A stretch of 34,835 bases of DNA from Candidatus Krumholzibacteriia bacterium (GTDB taxonomy: Bacteria > Krumholzibacteriota > Krumholzibacteriia > JAJRXK01), in contig DATFKK010000201.1 of the NCBI GenBank assembly GCA_035268685.1, positions 1 through 34,835 of the forward strand, read 5' to 3'. The translations under genes and the position numbers were made by a program. Position 1 is the first letter of the stretch; each line of letters opens with the position of its first letter. Below are positions 8,732 to 17,060 of this stretch, piece by piece. The notes beneath the pieces are model-generated. The model saw only the letters and a list, made by a program, of their open reading frames with translations, searched no databases and was not told the DNA's origin.

Positions 8732-9507
8732 CACGCGCTGGTGGCGGGTGCGCCCTCGCCCGAGCGGCGGGTGCGCATCAACCAGATTCCGAACAGCGCG
8801 GCACCGATGCTGATCCACTGGGCCTGGCTCATGGCCAGGACCATGTCGTCGGGACCGCGCACGCGGAAGAACTCACTGACCCAACGTTCGGCCCCGACCA
8901 GGATCAGGTAGAGTCCGAACAACCAACCGGGTTCGGCGGGACGGGTGCGGAAGTGCCACAGCATCCACACGACCGGGATCATCATGAGGATCTCGTAGAT
9001 CGGTGTGGGGTGGACGGTGACGCCGGGAGGCGTGGGCACCACGCCTTCGGGGTAGCCCATGGCCCACGGCAGATCCGAGGGCGGACCGTAGTCCCCGTCG
9101 CCGCTGAGCTGGCAACCGATCCGCCCGATCCCGTAGGCCGCGGCCAGACCCGGGGCGAAGGCGTCGCACAGTTTCCACAGTGACTGCTGCTTGCGGTGGG
9201 CCAGCCACAGCGTGGCCGCCGCACCGCCGATCAGACCGCCGTACCAGGTCAGACCGGCGCCGCCGAAGATCCCGCCGAAGGGATCGTCCACGACCCGTTG
9301 CCAGTGCTCGATCATCCAGTACAGACGCGCGCCGACGATCCCGCCGATCAGCGCCCACATGGGATAGCCCTCGAGGTGGTCGGGTTGCAGACCGCGGCGC
9401 TTCAGCTCCATGGTCACGAGCTTGGCGCCCACCAGGAAGGCGACGAGAACCATGGCGCCGAAGCTGTGGATCTTCAGCGGCCCGATCTCGAAGAGCACGG
9501 GGATCAT
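8731..9507 (-). CDS. lgt: Prolipoprotein diacylglyceryl transferase
   Basis: Inner-membrane enzyme, 258 aa, that moves diacylglycerol from phosphatidylglycerol to the lipobox cysteine of prolipoproteins, the first step of lipoprotein maturation. Multiple hydrophobic segments are visible, with the family motifs IHSFGAMV (13-20), WYGGLIGG (88-95), YGIGRIGCQLSGDGDYG (125-141; the Lgt signature with the essential Arg129) and HPTPIYE (166-172). Length is normal (about 250-290). GGGAGG lies just upstream of the ATG at 9507. It follows phoH after 54 bp containing a small GC hairpin, and its stop overlaps the methyltransferase start. A candidate substrate lipoprotein is encoded at 2105-2896. Confidence 0.96.
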   Translation of the reverse strand: MIPVLFEIGPLKIHSFGAMVLVAFLVGAKLVTMELKRRGLQPDHLEGYPMWALIGGIVGARLYWMIEHWQRVVDDPFGGIFGGAGLTWYGGLIGGAAATLWLAHRKQQSLWKLCDAFAPGLAAAYGIGRIGCQLSGDGDYGPPSDLPWAMGYPEGVVPTPPGVTVHPTPIYEILMMIPVVWMLWHFRTRPAEPGWLFGLYLILVGAERWVSEFFRVRGPDDMVLAMSQAQWISIGAALFGIWLMRTRRSGEGAPATSA

Positions 9508-9529
9508 GGGGGCCTCCCGGGCCGGATGT

Positions 9530-9547
9530 CCCGCGGGCGTTCGCGGG
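9530..9547. other. GC-rich hairpin in the phoH-lgt gap
   Basis: CCCGCG (9530-9535), a 6-nt loop and CGCGGG (9542-9547) form a perfect 6-bp stem between the phoH stop and the lgt start. There is no T-tract, so it is not a classical terminator. It may attenuate or stabilise message between the two genes, or be chance in GC-rich DNA. Confidence 0.3.
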
Positions 9548-9561
9548 CGTCGGACGCGGAC

Positions 9562-10875
9562 CTAGAGCAGCTCGGCGGCCAGGCTGGCCAGGTCGCTGCG
9601 TTCGCTGCGCTCGAGCCAGATGTGACCGAACAGCGGTTGGTCCCTGAACTTCTCCACCAGGACGCTCAGGCCGTTGCTGCTGGCGTCGAGGTAGGGGTTG
9701 TCGATCTGGAAGGGGTCGCCGGCCAGCACCACCTTGGACTCGCGACCGGCCCGGCTGACGATGGTCTTCACCTCGTGCGGCGACAGGTTCTGCGCCTCGT
9801 CGATCAGGATGAAGAGCTTCGGCAGCGAGCGTCCGCGGATGTAGGTGACGGCCTCGACCTCGATCCAGCCGCGGTCGAAGAGGTAGTTGATCTTGTCGCC
9901 GACCGCCTCCAGCGTGGGGTCCACGAGGAACTGCAGGTTGTCGTAGATCGGTTCCATCCAGCTCTCGAGCTTCTCTTCCTTGCTGCCCGGCAGATATCCG
10001 ATGTCGCGCCCCAGAGGGATGATCGGGCGGCTCACCAGCGCGCGCTTGTACACGCCGCGCTCGGCCACCTGTTCGAGCCCGGCGGCCAGGGCCATGAGCG
10101 TCTTGCCCGTGCCGGCCTTGCCCACCAACGTCACGAGCTGGATGTCCGGATCCATGAGGAGTTCCAGGGCGAAGTGCTGGCCCATGTTCAGCGGGGACAG
10201 CTTCCACGGTCGGGCATCGTCGAAGCGCAGCGGCACCAGAGTGCCGTGCACGTGGTCGTGGCGGGCCAGGGCGGTCTGCTTGGGATTCTGGGCGTCGCGC
10301 AGCAGCACGAATTCGTGCGGCATGAGATCGGCGGGGGCCTCGATCACGCGCTCGCGGTAGAAGGTGTCGATCATGCCGACCTCGAGGTCCCACTCGCGGT
10401 AGCCGCGGTAGAGCTCCTCGAAGTCGACCTGGGCCTCGCCGGAGTAGTCGACGCTCTCGATGCCGAGGGCGGTGGCCTTCACCCGGGCGTTCAGGTCCTT
10501 GCTCACGAAGACCACGTCGCCGCCGTTCTCGCGCTGCAGGTGCAGGGCGGCGGCGATGATCCGGTTGTCGGGGATCTCCGGGTCCATGTTCATGGGCAGG
10601 TCGGTCATGAACCCGGTCATGAGCACCCGGAGCTTGCCGCCGTTGTCCATCTGGACGCCGTGAGCCAGGGGGCCGCGCGTGCGCAGGTCGTCGAGCAGGC
10701 GCACCGCGCGCCGCGAGGTGCGGCCCAGTTCGTCGGGCTTCGACTTGAACTGGTCGAGCTCCTCGAGCACGTCGACGGTGATGATGACCTCGCCGTCGGG
10801 GAAGGCGAGCAGGGAGTGGGCCTCGTGGAGCAGCACGTTGGTGTCGACCACGTAGGTCTTCTGGGCCGATGGCAT
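9562..10875 (-). CDS. PIN domain plus PhoH-type ATPase (YlaK/PhoH2-like)
   Basis: A 437-aa two-domain cytoplasmic protein. The N-terminal PIN domain (about 8-150) has the acidic nuclease residues in VVDTNVLL (Asp11), VLEELDQFK and VFVSKDLNARVKA. The C-terminal PhoH ATPase has Walker A GKAGTGKTLMALAAG with Lys258, RALVSRPIIPLGRDIGYLPG, and Walker B LFILIDEAQNLSP. Proteins of this architecture have been described as RNA helicase/RNases in mycobacteria, so RNA unwinding and cleavage is the likely role. The ATG at 10875 is preceded by AGGAGG (10887-10892), and a promoter candidate lies about 55 bp upstream. First gene of a minus-strand group with lgt and two methyltransferases; divergent from glnA. 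Domain calls are firm; in vivo role is inferred from relatives. Confidence 0.93.
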   Translation of the reverse strand: MPSAQKTYVVDTNVLLHEAHSLLAFPDGEVIITVDVLEELDQFKSKPDELGRTSRRAVRLLDDLRTRGPLAHGVQMDNGGKLRVLMTGFMTDLPMNMDPEIPDNRIIAAALHLQRENGGDVVFVSKDLNARVKATALGIESVDYSGEAQVDFEELYRGYREWDLEVGMIDTFYRERVIEAPADLMPHEFVLLRDAQNPKQTALARHDHVHGTLVPLRFDDARPWKLSPLNMGQHFALELLMDPDIQLVTLVGKAGTGKTLMALAAGLEQVAERGVYKRALVSRPIIPLGRDIGYLPGSKEEKLESWMEPIYDNLQFLVDPTLEAVGDKINYLFDRGWIEVEAVTYIRGRSLPKLFILIDEAQNLSPHEVKTIVSRAGRESKVVLAGDPFQIDNPYLDASSNGLSVLVEKFRDQPLFGHIWLERSERSDLASLAAELL

Positions 10876-10929
10876 CGGTGGGGCGTCCTCCTGTGCCGTG
10901 CACGGGCCATGGCGGGGCGAGTCCGCCAG

Positions 10930-10959
10930 AAGCTAAGCCGCGGGCCTCGGGACGAACAA
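10930..10959 (-). promoter_or_regulatory. Candidate phoH promoter
   Basis: On the minus strand TTGTTC (10959-10954), an 18-bp spacer and TAGCTT (10935-10930) lie about 55 bp before the phoH ATG. The same TTGTTC hexamer occurs in the predicted GT2 promoter at 26417-26422. Confidence 0.35.
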
Positions 10960-11020
10960 GCCGAAAGTGTCGGCGGGGCGCCCGGAGGCAGCGTGGGTCT
11001 CGGGGCTGTACTCCGATATC

Positions 11021-11053
11021 TGCAGAATGCGCATTTTTGTTGGTGCAGATTGC
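11021..11053. repeat. Direct repeat TGCAGA(A/T)TGC upstream of glnA
   Basis: TGCAGAATGC (11021-11030) and TGCAGATTGC (11044-11053) differ by one base and start 23 bp apart, in an AT-rich patch just before the glnA -10 element. The first copy overlaps the palindrome TCTGCAGA (11019-11026). The position suggests a regulator-binding site. The spacing does not match the TGCAC-N7-GTGCA pattern of NtrC. Confidence 0.45.
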
Positions 11054-11065
11054 AGAAACAGTGGT

Positions 11066-11071
11066 TAGAAT
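11066..11071 (+). promoter_or_regulatory. Likely glnA -10 element
   Basis: TAGAAT (11066-11071) differs from TATAAT by one base. No good -35 lies 16-18 bp upstream; that position is occupied by the second copy of the direct repeat, which would suit an activator-dependent or regulated promoter. The resulting leader would be about 195 nt. Confidence 0.4.
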
Positions 11072-11271
11072 GGTCCGGAACAGGCGCCCGAAGCGCAAAT
11101 TCGGCGCTCTGAGCGTGTCGCGACGGCGACGATCGGCTCCGGCCGGTCTCGCCGGGCGCGGGAAGGGTCGGCCCCCGCGAGAGCCGACGACCAGCGGGGC
11201 GGCGTGGTGCCGGCCCGTTTCCCATTCAGCGAACCGGGCTCCCGGGCCCGAAGTCACCGAGGGACGGATCC

Positions 11272-12597
11272 ATGGCCGCCAAACGCGAGATCATCGCCGA
11301 GCTCAAGCGCCAGAAGGTGCGCTTCCTGCGTCTGATGTTCACCGACATCATGGGCGCGATCAAGAACGTCGAGGTCCCCGAGTCGCAGTTCCAGAAGGCG
11401 CTCGACGGCGAGATCATGTTCGACGGGTCCTCGATCGAGGGGTTCACCAGGATCGAGGAGAGCGACATGCTCCTGAAGCCCGACCTGGACACCTTCGTGG
11501 TGTTCCCCTGGGTGGACGAGCGGGGCACCGTCGCCGGGCTGATCTGCGACGTGTACAACCCCGACGAGACTCCCTTCGAAGGATGCCCGCGCATGGCGCT
11601 GCGCCGGGTGATGGCCGACGCGAAGAAGATGGGATTCACCGCGAACTTCGGCCCCGAGTTGGAGTTCTTCCTCTTCCAGCGTGACGACGACGGCAACCCG
11701 ACGACGCAGACCCACGACGCGGGCGGCTACTTCGACCTGCTGCCCGTGGACCGGGGCGAGGAGTGCCGCCGTGACATCACCAATGCCCTCGAGGCCATGG
11801 GGTACAGCGTGGAGGCCGCGCACCACGAGGTCGCGCCGGGCCAGCACGAGATCGACTTCCGGTACGCGGACGTCCTGAGCACGGCGGATCGAGCCGCGGT
11901 GTTCCGCCTGGTGGTGAAGAAGTACGCACGCGATCATCGGCTGCACGCCACGTTCATGCCCAAGCCGATCTTCGGCGAGAACGGCAGCGGCATGCACGTC
12001 CACCAGTCGCTCTTCCGGGGGACCAAGAACGCCTTCTACGCCAAGAGCAAGGAACACGAACTGAGCGACACCATGCTGCACTACGTGGGCGGGCTGCTGC
12101 GCCACGCCCGCGCGATCTGTGCGATCAGCAATCCGCTGGTCAACAGCTACAAGCGCCTGGTGCCGGGCTACGAGGCTCCGGTCAACGTGGCGTGGAGCTA
12201 TCGCAACCGGTCGCCGCTGGTCCGCGTGCCGGCGCGGCGGGGTGTGGGGACCCGCTGCGAGCTGCGCATGCCCGATCCGAGCTGCAACCCCTATCTGGCC
12301 TTCGCCGCGATGCTGTCGGCGGGGCTCGACGGGATCGAGAACAAGATCGATCCGGGCCCTTCGGTCGACCGCAACATCTTCGAGATGAGCCATCGTGAGA
12401 AGCGCCGTCTGAAGATCGATCAGCTGCCGGCGAACCTGCACGAGGCGGTGACCTTCCTGCGGAAGGACAAGGTCCTGCACGAGGCCCTGGGCGAGCACAT
12501 CACCGAACAGTTCTGCGACGCGAAGGACGCCGAGTGGTCGGAGTACATCAGTACGGTGCACGAGTGGGAGCTCGAGCGATACCTGGCGAAGTACTAG
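11272..12597 (+). CDS. glnA: Glutamine synthetase, type I (alpha-like)
   Basis: Makes glutamine from glutamate, ammonia and ATP; a cytoplasmic dodecamer. At 441 aa it has the short form of GSI-alpha, without the roughly 25-aa insertion of GSI-beta enzymes (about 470 aa). Motifs seen: FDGSSIEGFTRIEESDM (51-67), NGSGMHVHQSLF (ATP-binding region), YKRLVPGYEAP, NRSPLVRVP and ELRMPDPSCNPYLAFAAML. In the region where GSI-beta has the adenylylated tyrosine (NLYDLP), this protein has KIDQLPANL, with no Tyr. Control by adenylylation is therefore unlikely. The Arg in GFTRIEE matches the Arg used for feedback inhibition in Bacillus-type enzymes. The start has GAGGGA 7 nt upstream. A repeat-bearing promoter region precedes it, and its stop overlaps the stop of the convergent membrane-protein gene. 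Confidence 0.96.
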   Translation: MAAKREIIAELKRQKVRFLRLMFTDIMGAIKNVEVPESQFQKALDGEIMFDGSSIEGFTRIEESDMLLKPDLDTFVVFPWVDERGTVAGLICDVYNPDETPFEGCPRMALRRVMADAKKMGFTANFGPELEFFLFQRDDDGNPTTQTHDAGGYFDLLPVDRGEECRRDITNALEAMGYSVEAAHHEVAPGQHEIDFRYADVLSTADRAAVFRLVVKKYARDHRLHATFMPKPIFGENGSGMHVHQSLFRGTKNAFYAKSKEHELSDTMLHYVGGLLRHARAICAISNPLVNSYKRLVPGYEAPVNVAWSYRNRSPLVRVPARRGVGTRCELRMPDPSCNPYLAFAAMLSAGLDGIENKIDPGPSVDRNIFEMSHREKRRLKIDQLPANLHEAVTFLRKDKVLHEALGEHITEQFCDAKDAEWSEYISTVHEWELERYLAKY

Positions 12598-13934
12598 CGG
12601 CTCCGTGGGCCGATCCCGAAGCGTCGTAGAGCGGTTCCACCGAGCAGCAGGGTCTCGGTGATCTCGGCCGCGGTCACCAGCACGATGCCCAGGACGGCGC
12701 CGTTGACGTTCGGGAACCAGGCCAGTGAGAGTCCGCCCAGCGTGAGCACCACGGTGAGGTCGGCCACCGCACTCGCGCTGATGATCCCCGTCCGACCGCT
12801 GGCCAGGATCAGGCCCTTCGTGCAGGCGCGCAGGCCCAGCATGAAGGGCGCGACGAAGAGCATGAGCATGGCCGGAGTGACGTAGTCGAGCAGTCGTGGC
12901 GGCAGGGTGAAGATCTCGGTCAGCAGGAAGGTGCGGACCGGAGGGATCCAGCCCAGGGCCGCCACGATGCCCGAACAGATCACGGTGGTGATCAGTCCGA
13001 AGCGCAGGGCCCGACGGGCCCGCTCGGGGCTGGTGGCCAGGATCTGGTGGGTGGCCTGCAGCGCCCACAGCGCGCTTCCGGTGAGCAGCACCAGCGGGTG
13101 CAGGACACCGAAGCTGGCCTGCGCGGCCTCGCTGTCGCCGGTGCGGCCCAGGATGCCGTTGACGATCGGGCGCAGGGCCGTCCACGCGAAGGCCGACAGG
13201 ACGAGCGGGAACGTGTACGTCAGGATCCGCCAGTAGGTGTGGGCTCCCCCCGCGGTCGTCCGGACCGGCAGGTCGCGCAGCAGCGGGCGGGTGACCCATC
13301 CGATCCACAGGGTCTCGAGCGCGATGCCGGCGGTGAGCGCCCAGCCCACCCGGTGTGCGGTCGGCTCGGTCAGGCGTAGCACGAGGAACACGAAGACCAC
13401 GAGCACGATCATGCGCAGGAACGTGGCCTCGGTGAGCAGCCGGGTGCGATGCGCGCGCAGGGCCAGCGCGCTGTAGAGTCCGCGCATCCCGACCAGCAGC
13501 GGGATCGGGGCCAGGGACACGGCCGTGGCCCGGGCCTCGGCCACCACCCGCGGGGTGGCCTCCATGAGCCGGCCGAAGGCCCAGTCGCCGAGGGCCGTGA
13601 AGGCCAGCAGCAGGTCGATGCCCGCGACCAGGGCGCCGCCGATCATCACGACCCGAACGAGTCGCCGCCAGCTCCTGCGGTCGGTGGCCAGCCCCGCCCC
13701 GGCGTCGCGCGACACCAGCATGGGCGCGTTCAGGAACACGAGCAGCCCGAAGCAGACGCCGTAGGCGGCCAGGTGCAGCTGGGGATCGGCGGCGCGCGTC
13801 AGGGCGAGATTGATCAGCGGGACGCCCAGGGTCATCATCTGGGACGTCAGGACCAGCGGCAGGTAGAATCGGAGGAGTTCGCCGGTGCCCAGCTCGGTCC
13901 GTGGATCGTTTGTGCCCTTGGACGCGGTGGTCAT
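12594..13934 (-). CDS. Multi-pass membrane protein, MATE/ANKH-like transporter
   Basis: A 446-aa protein with about 12 hydrophobic segments and little else. It resembles the MATE/MOP flippase fold. The opening ELLRFYLPLVLTSQMMTLGVPLINLALTR can also be compared with animal progressive-ankylosis (ANKH) proteins and their bacterial relatives, and the internal second half, YWRILTYTFPLVLSAFAW, reads like a repeat of the first, as expected for this two-bundle fold. The substrate is unknown; multidrug, lipid-linked sugar or small-anion export are all possible. The start at 13934 was chosen from the long frame (open to 14225) because AGGAGT lies 9 nt upstream and the hydrophilic N-terminus MTTASKGTND is reasonable. 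It is divergent from phzF with a 97-bp gap, and its start codon lies 5-7 bp from the predicted phzF -10. Its stop overlaps the glnA stop within CTAG. Confidence 0.7.
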   Translation of the reverse strand: MTTASKGTNDPRTELGTGELLRFYLPLVLTSQMMTLGVPLINLALTRAADPQLHLAAYGVCFGLLVFLNAPMLVSRDAGAGLATDRRSWRRLVRVVMIGGALVAGIDLLLAFTALGDWAFGRLMEATPRVVAEARATAVSLAPIPLLVGMRGLYSALALRAHRTRLLTEATFLRMIVLVVFVFLVLRLTEPTAHRVGWALTAGIALETLWIGWVTRPLLRDLPVRTTAGGAHTYWRILTYTFPLVLSAFAWTALRPIVNGILGRTGDSEAAQASFGVLHPLVLLTGSALWALQATHQILATSPERARRALRFGLITTVICSGIVAALGWIPPVRTFLLTEIFTLPPRLLDYVTPAMLMLFVAPFMLGLRACTKGLILASGRTGIISASAVADLTVVLTLGGLSLAWFPNVNGAVLGIVLVTAAEITETLLLGGTALRRFGIGPRSR

Positions 13935-13945
13935 CGTGCTAGACT
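13918..13945 (+). promoter_or_regulatory. Predicted phzF operon promoter
   Basis: TTGGAC (13918-13923), a 16-bp spacer and TAGACT (13940-13945) point towards phzF, 87 bp before its ATG. The -35 lies inside the first codons of the divergent membrane-protein gene (start at 13934), so the two transcription units must interfere or be co-regulated. Confidence 0.5.
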
Positions 13946-14031
13946 CCTGCGGATGGCGGAGCGCGAGCACGGTGCGCGATTCCGGCGCCTCCACGGTCCC
14001 CGAACCCCACAAGGTACACGGCAGGTCGACG

Positions 14032-14934
14032 ATGTCGATGCGCTTCCTGATCCTCGACGTGTTCACCGATCGCCCCTTCGGCGGCAACCAGCTTGCCGTG
14101 TTCCCCGAGGCGGCCGACATCGAGGAAGTCCTCCTGCAACCCATCGCGCGTGAACTGAACTTCAGCGAAACGGTCTTCGTGTATCCGCCGCGCGACGACG
14201 GGGCGGTGCGCATGCGGATCTTCACGCCGGAGGCCGAGATCCCCTTCGCCGGTCACCCGGTCGTCGGGACGGCCTTCGCGCTCGACGAGTTCGACGACGC
14301 CCCGCCGCGCGAGGGCGACGTGCTGTTCGAGCTCGAGAGTGGCGAGATCCACGTGCGCCGGCAGCGTGCGGCCGACGGATCGTTGCTGCAGGCCACCATG
14401 AGTCAGCACCGGCCGGTCTTCCTGGCCGAGACGGCACACGTCGAATCGGTGGCGCGGGCCCTGGGGATCGAGACCCGCGACATCCTCATCACGGGACTGC
14501 CGTGCGAGGTGGTGTCGACCGGGCTTCCCTTCCACGTGGTACCGGTGGGATCGCTGCAGGCCATGCGCGCGCTGCAACCGGACTTCAAGCGACTGCGAAG
14601 TCTGGGAGAGGAACTGGGCGTGAGCGACGTGTACGTGTTCTGCTTCGAGACCGTCGATTCCGACGCCACCGTGCACGCGCGCATGTTCGCTCCGAGCTAC
14701 GGGATTCCCGAGGACGCGGCCACCGGCAGTGCGGCCGGATGTCTGGGCGCCTACGTGGTCAAGAACCGGGCGGTTCCCGCGGCCCGGATGACGAAGTTGG
14801 TGGTGGAGCAGGGTCTCGAGTTGGGTCGGCCGAGCCGGCTGTTCGTCGAGGTCGAGAGCGAGAACGATCGCATCGTCGGCGTCCGGGTGGGCGGCAGCGC
14901 CGTGATCGTGGGAGAAGGCGAGCTGCGACTGTGA
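14032..14934 (+). CDS. PhzF-family isomerase
   Basis: A 300-aa cytoplasmic enzyme of the PhzF/diaminopimelate-epimerase fold with two similar halves. The acid-base glutamate is Glu46 in ELNFSETVFV (PhzF uses Glu45). The other family motifs are RIFTPEAEIPFAGHPVVGTAF (around 62-82, GHP) and EDAATGSAAGCLGAYVV in the second half, which closes the active site. True PhzF acts in phenazine synthesis, but no other phenazine gene is here, so this is a family member of unknown substrate. ATGs at 14032 and 14038 are both possible; GCAGG (14021-14025) favours 14032. Its stop overlaps the nfeD GTG, placing it at the head of an nfeD-slipin operon, an association I cannot explain biochemically. Confidence 0.87.
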   Translation: MSMRFLILDVFTDRPFGGNQLAVFPEAADIEEVLLQPIARELNFSETVFVYPPRDDGAVRMRIFTPEAEIPFAGHPVVGTAFALDEFDDAPPREGDVLFELESGEIHVRRQRAADGSLLQATMSQHRPVFLAETAHVESVARALGIETRDILITGLPCEVVSTGLPFHVVPVGSLQAMRALQPDFKRLRSLGEELGVSDVYVFCFETVDSDATVHARMFAPSYGIPEDAATGSAAGCLGAYVVKNRAVPAARMTKLVVEQGLELGRPSRLFVEVESENDRIVGVRVGGSAVIVGEGELRL

Positions 14935-16211
14935 AGACGATTCTCCTCGTGGGACTGGTGCTCGTGGCCGCGGTTCCCGCCGGTGCCCAGTCGATCCATG
15001 TGGCGCGCTGGCAGGACGCGATCACGCCCGTGGCGGCGCAGTTCCTGGTGGGCGCGATCGAACGCGCCGAGGACGCCGATGCCGAGGCCCTGATCATCGA
15101 GCTGGACACACCGGGCGGGCTGGACACCGCCATGCGCCGGATCATCAAGGCCCAGCTCGCGGCCACGGTCCCGGTCGTGGTATACGTGTCGCCGGCCGGC
15201 AGCCGGGCAGCGAGCGCCGGGGTGTTCATCACCATGGCCGCCCACGTGGCTGCCATGACGCCCACGACGAACATCGGGTCGGCCAGCCCGGTGCAGATGA
15301 TGGGGGCGGGCATGGACTCGACCATGGCGAAGAAGGTCACCAACGATGCAGTGGCCTATCTTGAGGGCATTGCCGAGGACCGCGACCGCAACCCCGAATG
15401 GGCCGCCCGCTTCGTCGAGGACTCCGAGAACATCACGGCCGAGCAGGCACTCGAGGAGAACGTGATCGACCTCGTGGTGGCCACGCGGAGCGAACTGATC
15501 CGCGAGCTCGACGGCCGGGAGATCGTCCTGCCGCGCGGAACGGTGACCCTGCAGACCGAGGGCCTGGAGGTCGTGGTCTTCGAGCCCGGCCTGCAGCACC
15601 AGTTGCTGGGGCTGATCGCCAATCCCACCGTGGCCTATCTGCTGCTGCTGCTGGGGATCTACGGAATCTTCTTCGAGCTCTCCAATCCCGGCGCGATCCT
15701 GCCCGGGACGGTGGGTGCGATCGCGATCCTGCTCGCGCTGTTCGCGCTCCAGGCACTGCCGGTGCGCGCGGCGGGGTTGGCGTTGATCGCGCTGTCGATC
15801 GTGCTGTTCGTGCTCGAGGTCTACGTGACCAGCTTCGGGTTGCTGGGTCTGGCCGGTGTCGTGGCCATGGTCTTCGGTTCGGCCATGCTCTTCGAGCCCG
15901 GGCCCGAAGGAATGCGCCTGGGCTGGGGCGTGATCATTCCCGCCGTGGCCTTCTCGACCGGGTTCATGGGGCTGTGCGCGGTGCTCGCGATCCGGGGTCA
16001 ACGCAGGCCGGTGGAGACCGGCCTGAGGGCCATGGTGGGCGAGCACGGCCGGGTGAGTACCGCCATCACCGAGGGCGGGCGCGGCAAGGTCGTGGTGCAC
16101 GGCGAGCACTGGGACGCCCGCGCCGCCGAGCCGCTCGAGGCGGGAACCGAGATCGAGGTCGAGGCCATCGAGGGCCGTACCGTGGTGGTGCGACCCGTGC
16201 GTGCGGGCTGA
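14931..16211 (+). CDS. NfeD-family membrane serine protease (ClpP-like, long form)
   Basis: A 426-aa membrane protein. It starts with a signal peptide (MKTILLVGLVLVAAVPAGAQ), followed by a ClpP/SppA-like periplasmic protease domain (about 22-220). In that domain Ser95 sits in RAASAGVFIT, and Lys134 or Lys135 in TMAKKVTNDAVAYLEG, matching the Ser-Lys dyad of archaeal homologues (Ser97/Lys138). Next come four to six transmembrane helices (about 225-355; YLLLLLGIYGIFFELSNPG is typical) and a C-terminal soluble OB-fold NfeD domain (about 365-426; GEHGRV, GTEIEVEAIEG). The GTG start overlaps the phzF stop (GTGA). It is followed by a slipin gene, the classic partner: archaeal NfeD proteases cleave the C-terminus of their cognate stomatin. 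Role in membrane quality control is inferred from the family. Confidence 0.93.
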   Translation: MKTILLVGLVLVAAVPAGAQSIHVARWQDAITPVAAQFLVGAIERAEDADAEALIIELDTPGGLDTAMRRIIKAQLAATVPVVVYVSPAGSRAASAGVFITMAAHVAAMTPTTNIGSASPVQMMGAGMDSTMAKKVTNDAVAYLEGIAEDRDRNPEWAARFVEDSENITAEQALEENVIDLVVATRSELIRELDGREIVLPRGTVTLQTEGLEVVVFEPGLQHQLLGLIANPTVAYLLLLLGIYGIFFELSNPGAILPGTVGAIAILLALFALQALPVRAAGLALIALSIVLFVLEVYVTSFGLLGLAGVVAMVFGSAMLFEPGPEGMRLGWGVIIPAVAFSTGFMGLCAVLAIRGQRRPVETGLRAMVGEHGRVSTAITEGGRGKVVVHGEHWDARAAEPLEAGTEIEVEAIEGRTVVVRPVRAG

Positions 16212-16283
16212 CCCTTGCCCGCGACGTGGTCGTGTCCGCAGGTTGGGTCCGTGGATCGCCGGTCCGGACCCGGGAGGTGAAGC

Positions 16284-17060
16284 GTGTTACCAGCCGTCGG
16301 CATCATCGTCGTCCTGCTGATCCTGCTGATCGCGAACTCCGTTCGTGTGCTCCGGGAGTACGAGCGCGGGGTCGTGTTCCGCCTGGGCCGTTACGTGGGA
16401 ACGCGTGGCCCGGGTCTGATCATCCTGGTCCCGATCATCGAGCGCATGCAGAAGGTGAGTCTTCGAACGGTCGCCATGGACGTCCCCCCGCAGGACGTGA
16501 TCACGCGCGACAACGTGTCGGTCAGCGTCAATGCGGTGCTCTACTTCCGCGTGGTCGAGCCCGATCGGGCGATCCTCGACGTCGAGGACTTCCTCTTCGC
16601 CACCGGCCAGCTCGCCCAGACCACCCTGCGGTCGATCGTCGGCCAGAGCGAGCTCGACGAGATCCTGTCGGAGCGTGACAAGCTCAACGCCCAGATGCAG
16701 ACGGTGATCGACGAGCAGACCGACCCGTGGGGGATCAAGGTGAGCCTGGTCGAGGTCAAGGACGTCGATCTGCCGCTCGAGATGAAGCGGGCCATGGCCC
16801 GGCAGGCCGAGGCCGAGCGCGAGCGGCGCTCGAAGGTGATCCTGGCCGAAGGTGAGTTCCAGGCCAGCCAGAAGTTGAGCGACGCCGCGAGCGTGATCGA
16901 AGCGCACCCGACGGCGATCCAGTTGCGCTATCTCCAGGCGCTGCAGGACGTCGCGGCCGAACAGAACTCGACGACGCTCTTCCCCGTACCGATCGATCTG
17001 TTCCGGCCTTTCCTGGAGCGAGCAGAGCGCCAACGCTCCGAAGACGAATCGAGTTCCTGA
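16284..17060 (+). CDS. Slipin (SPFH/band 7, prokaryotic stomatin)
   Basis: A 258-aa membrane-anchored scaffold protein that oligomerises at the inner membrane and is thought to organise membrane microdomains. One N-terminal hydrophobic hairpin ([17 protein letters not shown]) is followed by the SPFH domain ([19 protein letters not shown], about 24-42; [20 protein letters not shown], about 65-84; [15 protein letters not shown]). A charged helical coiled-coil follows ([23 protein letters not shown] region), then the hydrophobic tail [11 protein letters not shown], the kind of segment cleaved by NfeD proteases. The GTG at 16284 is set by a strong GGGAGGTGA (16272-16280). It pairs with nfeD upstream, and its stop overlaps the next start (TGATG), so the beta-barrel gene downstream is probably coupled. 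Confidence 0.94.
   Translation: MLPAVGIIVVLLILLIANSVRVLREYERGVVFRLGRYVGTRGPGLIILVPIIERMQKVSLRTVAMDVPPQDVITRDNVSVSVNAVLYFRVVEPDRAILDVEDFLFATGQLAQTTLRSIVGQSELDEILSERDKLNAQMQTVIDEQTDPWGIKVSLVEVKDVDLPLEMKRAMARQAEAERERRSKVILAEGEFQASQKLSDAASVIEAHPTAIQLRYLQALQDVAAEQNSTTLFPVPIDLFRPFLERAERQRSEDESSS

Larger units (their letters stand above)
10876..11271. other. 396-bp divergent intergenic region between phoH and glnA
   Basis: The longest non-coding stretch in the window. The phoH side (10876-10990) carries a ribosome site and a candidate minus-strand promoter. A central AT-rich patch (about 11015-11075) holds a direct repeat and a -10-like element pointing to glnA. The remaining roughly 195 nt to glnA is GC-rich and would be a long glnA leader. 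It includes a 5-bp hairpin, CGGGC (11235-11239) with GCCCG (11246-11250), 8 nt before the GAGGGA ribosome site (11259-11264). Open frames across it are antisense shadows with no recognisable protein. Confidence 0.6.

Noticed and set aside
11025-11049. NtrC-type enhancer (TGCAC-N7-GTGCA) upstream of glnA
   Set aside because: The nearest match is TGCGC-N10-GTGCA, with wrong spacing and a mismatch, and no sigma-54 -24/-12 element (GG-N10-GC) follows in a sensible place.
9196-11112. 638-aa plus-strand frame opposite lgt and phoH
   Set aside because: Antisense shadow. phoH and lgt have clear motifs, start sites and ribosome sites on the minus strand.
11254-13308. 684-aa minus-strand frame across glnA and the membrane-protein gene
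   Set aside because: Shadow frame with skewed composition; glnA and the transporter explain the DNA fully.
14032-14934. Phenazine biosynthesis cluster
   Set aside because: Only a PhzF-fold protein is present. No phzA, B, D, E or G neighbours, and PhzF-like proteins are widespread without phenazines.
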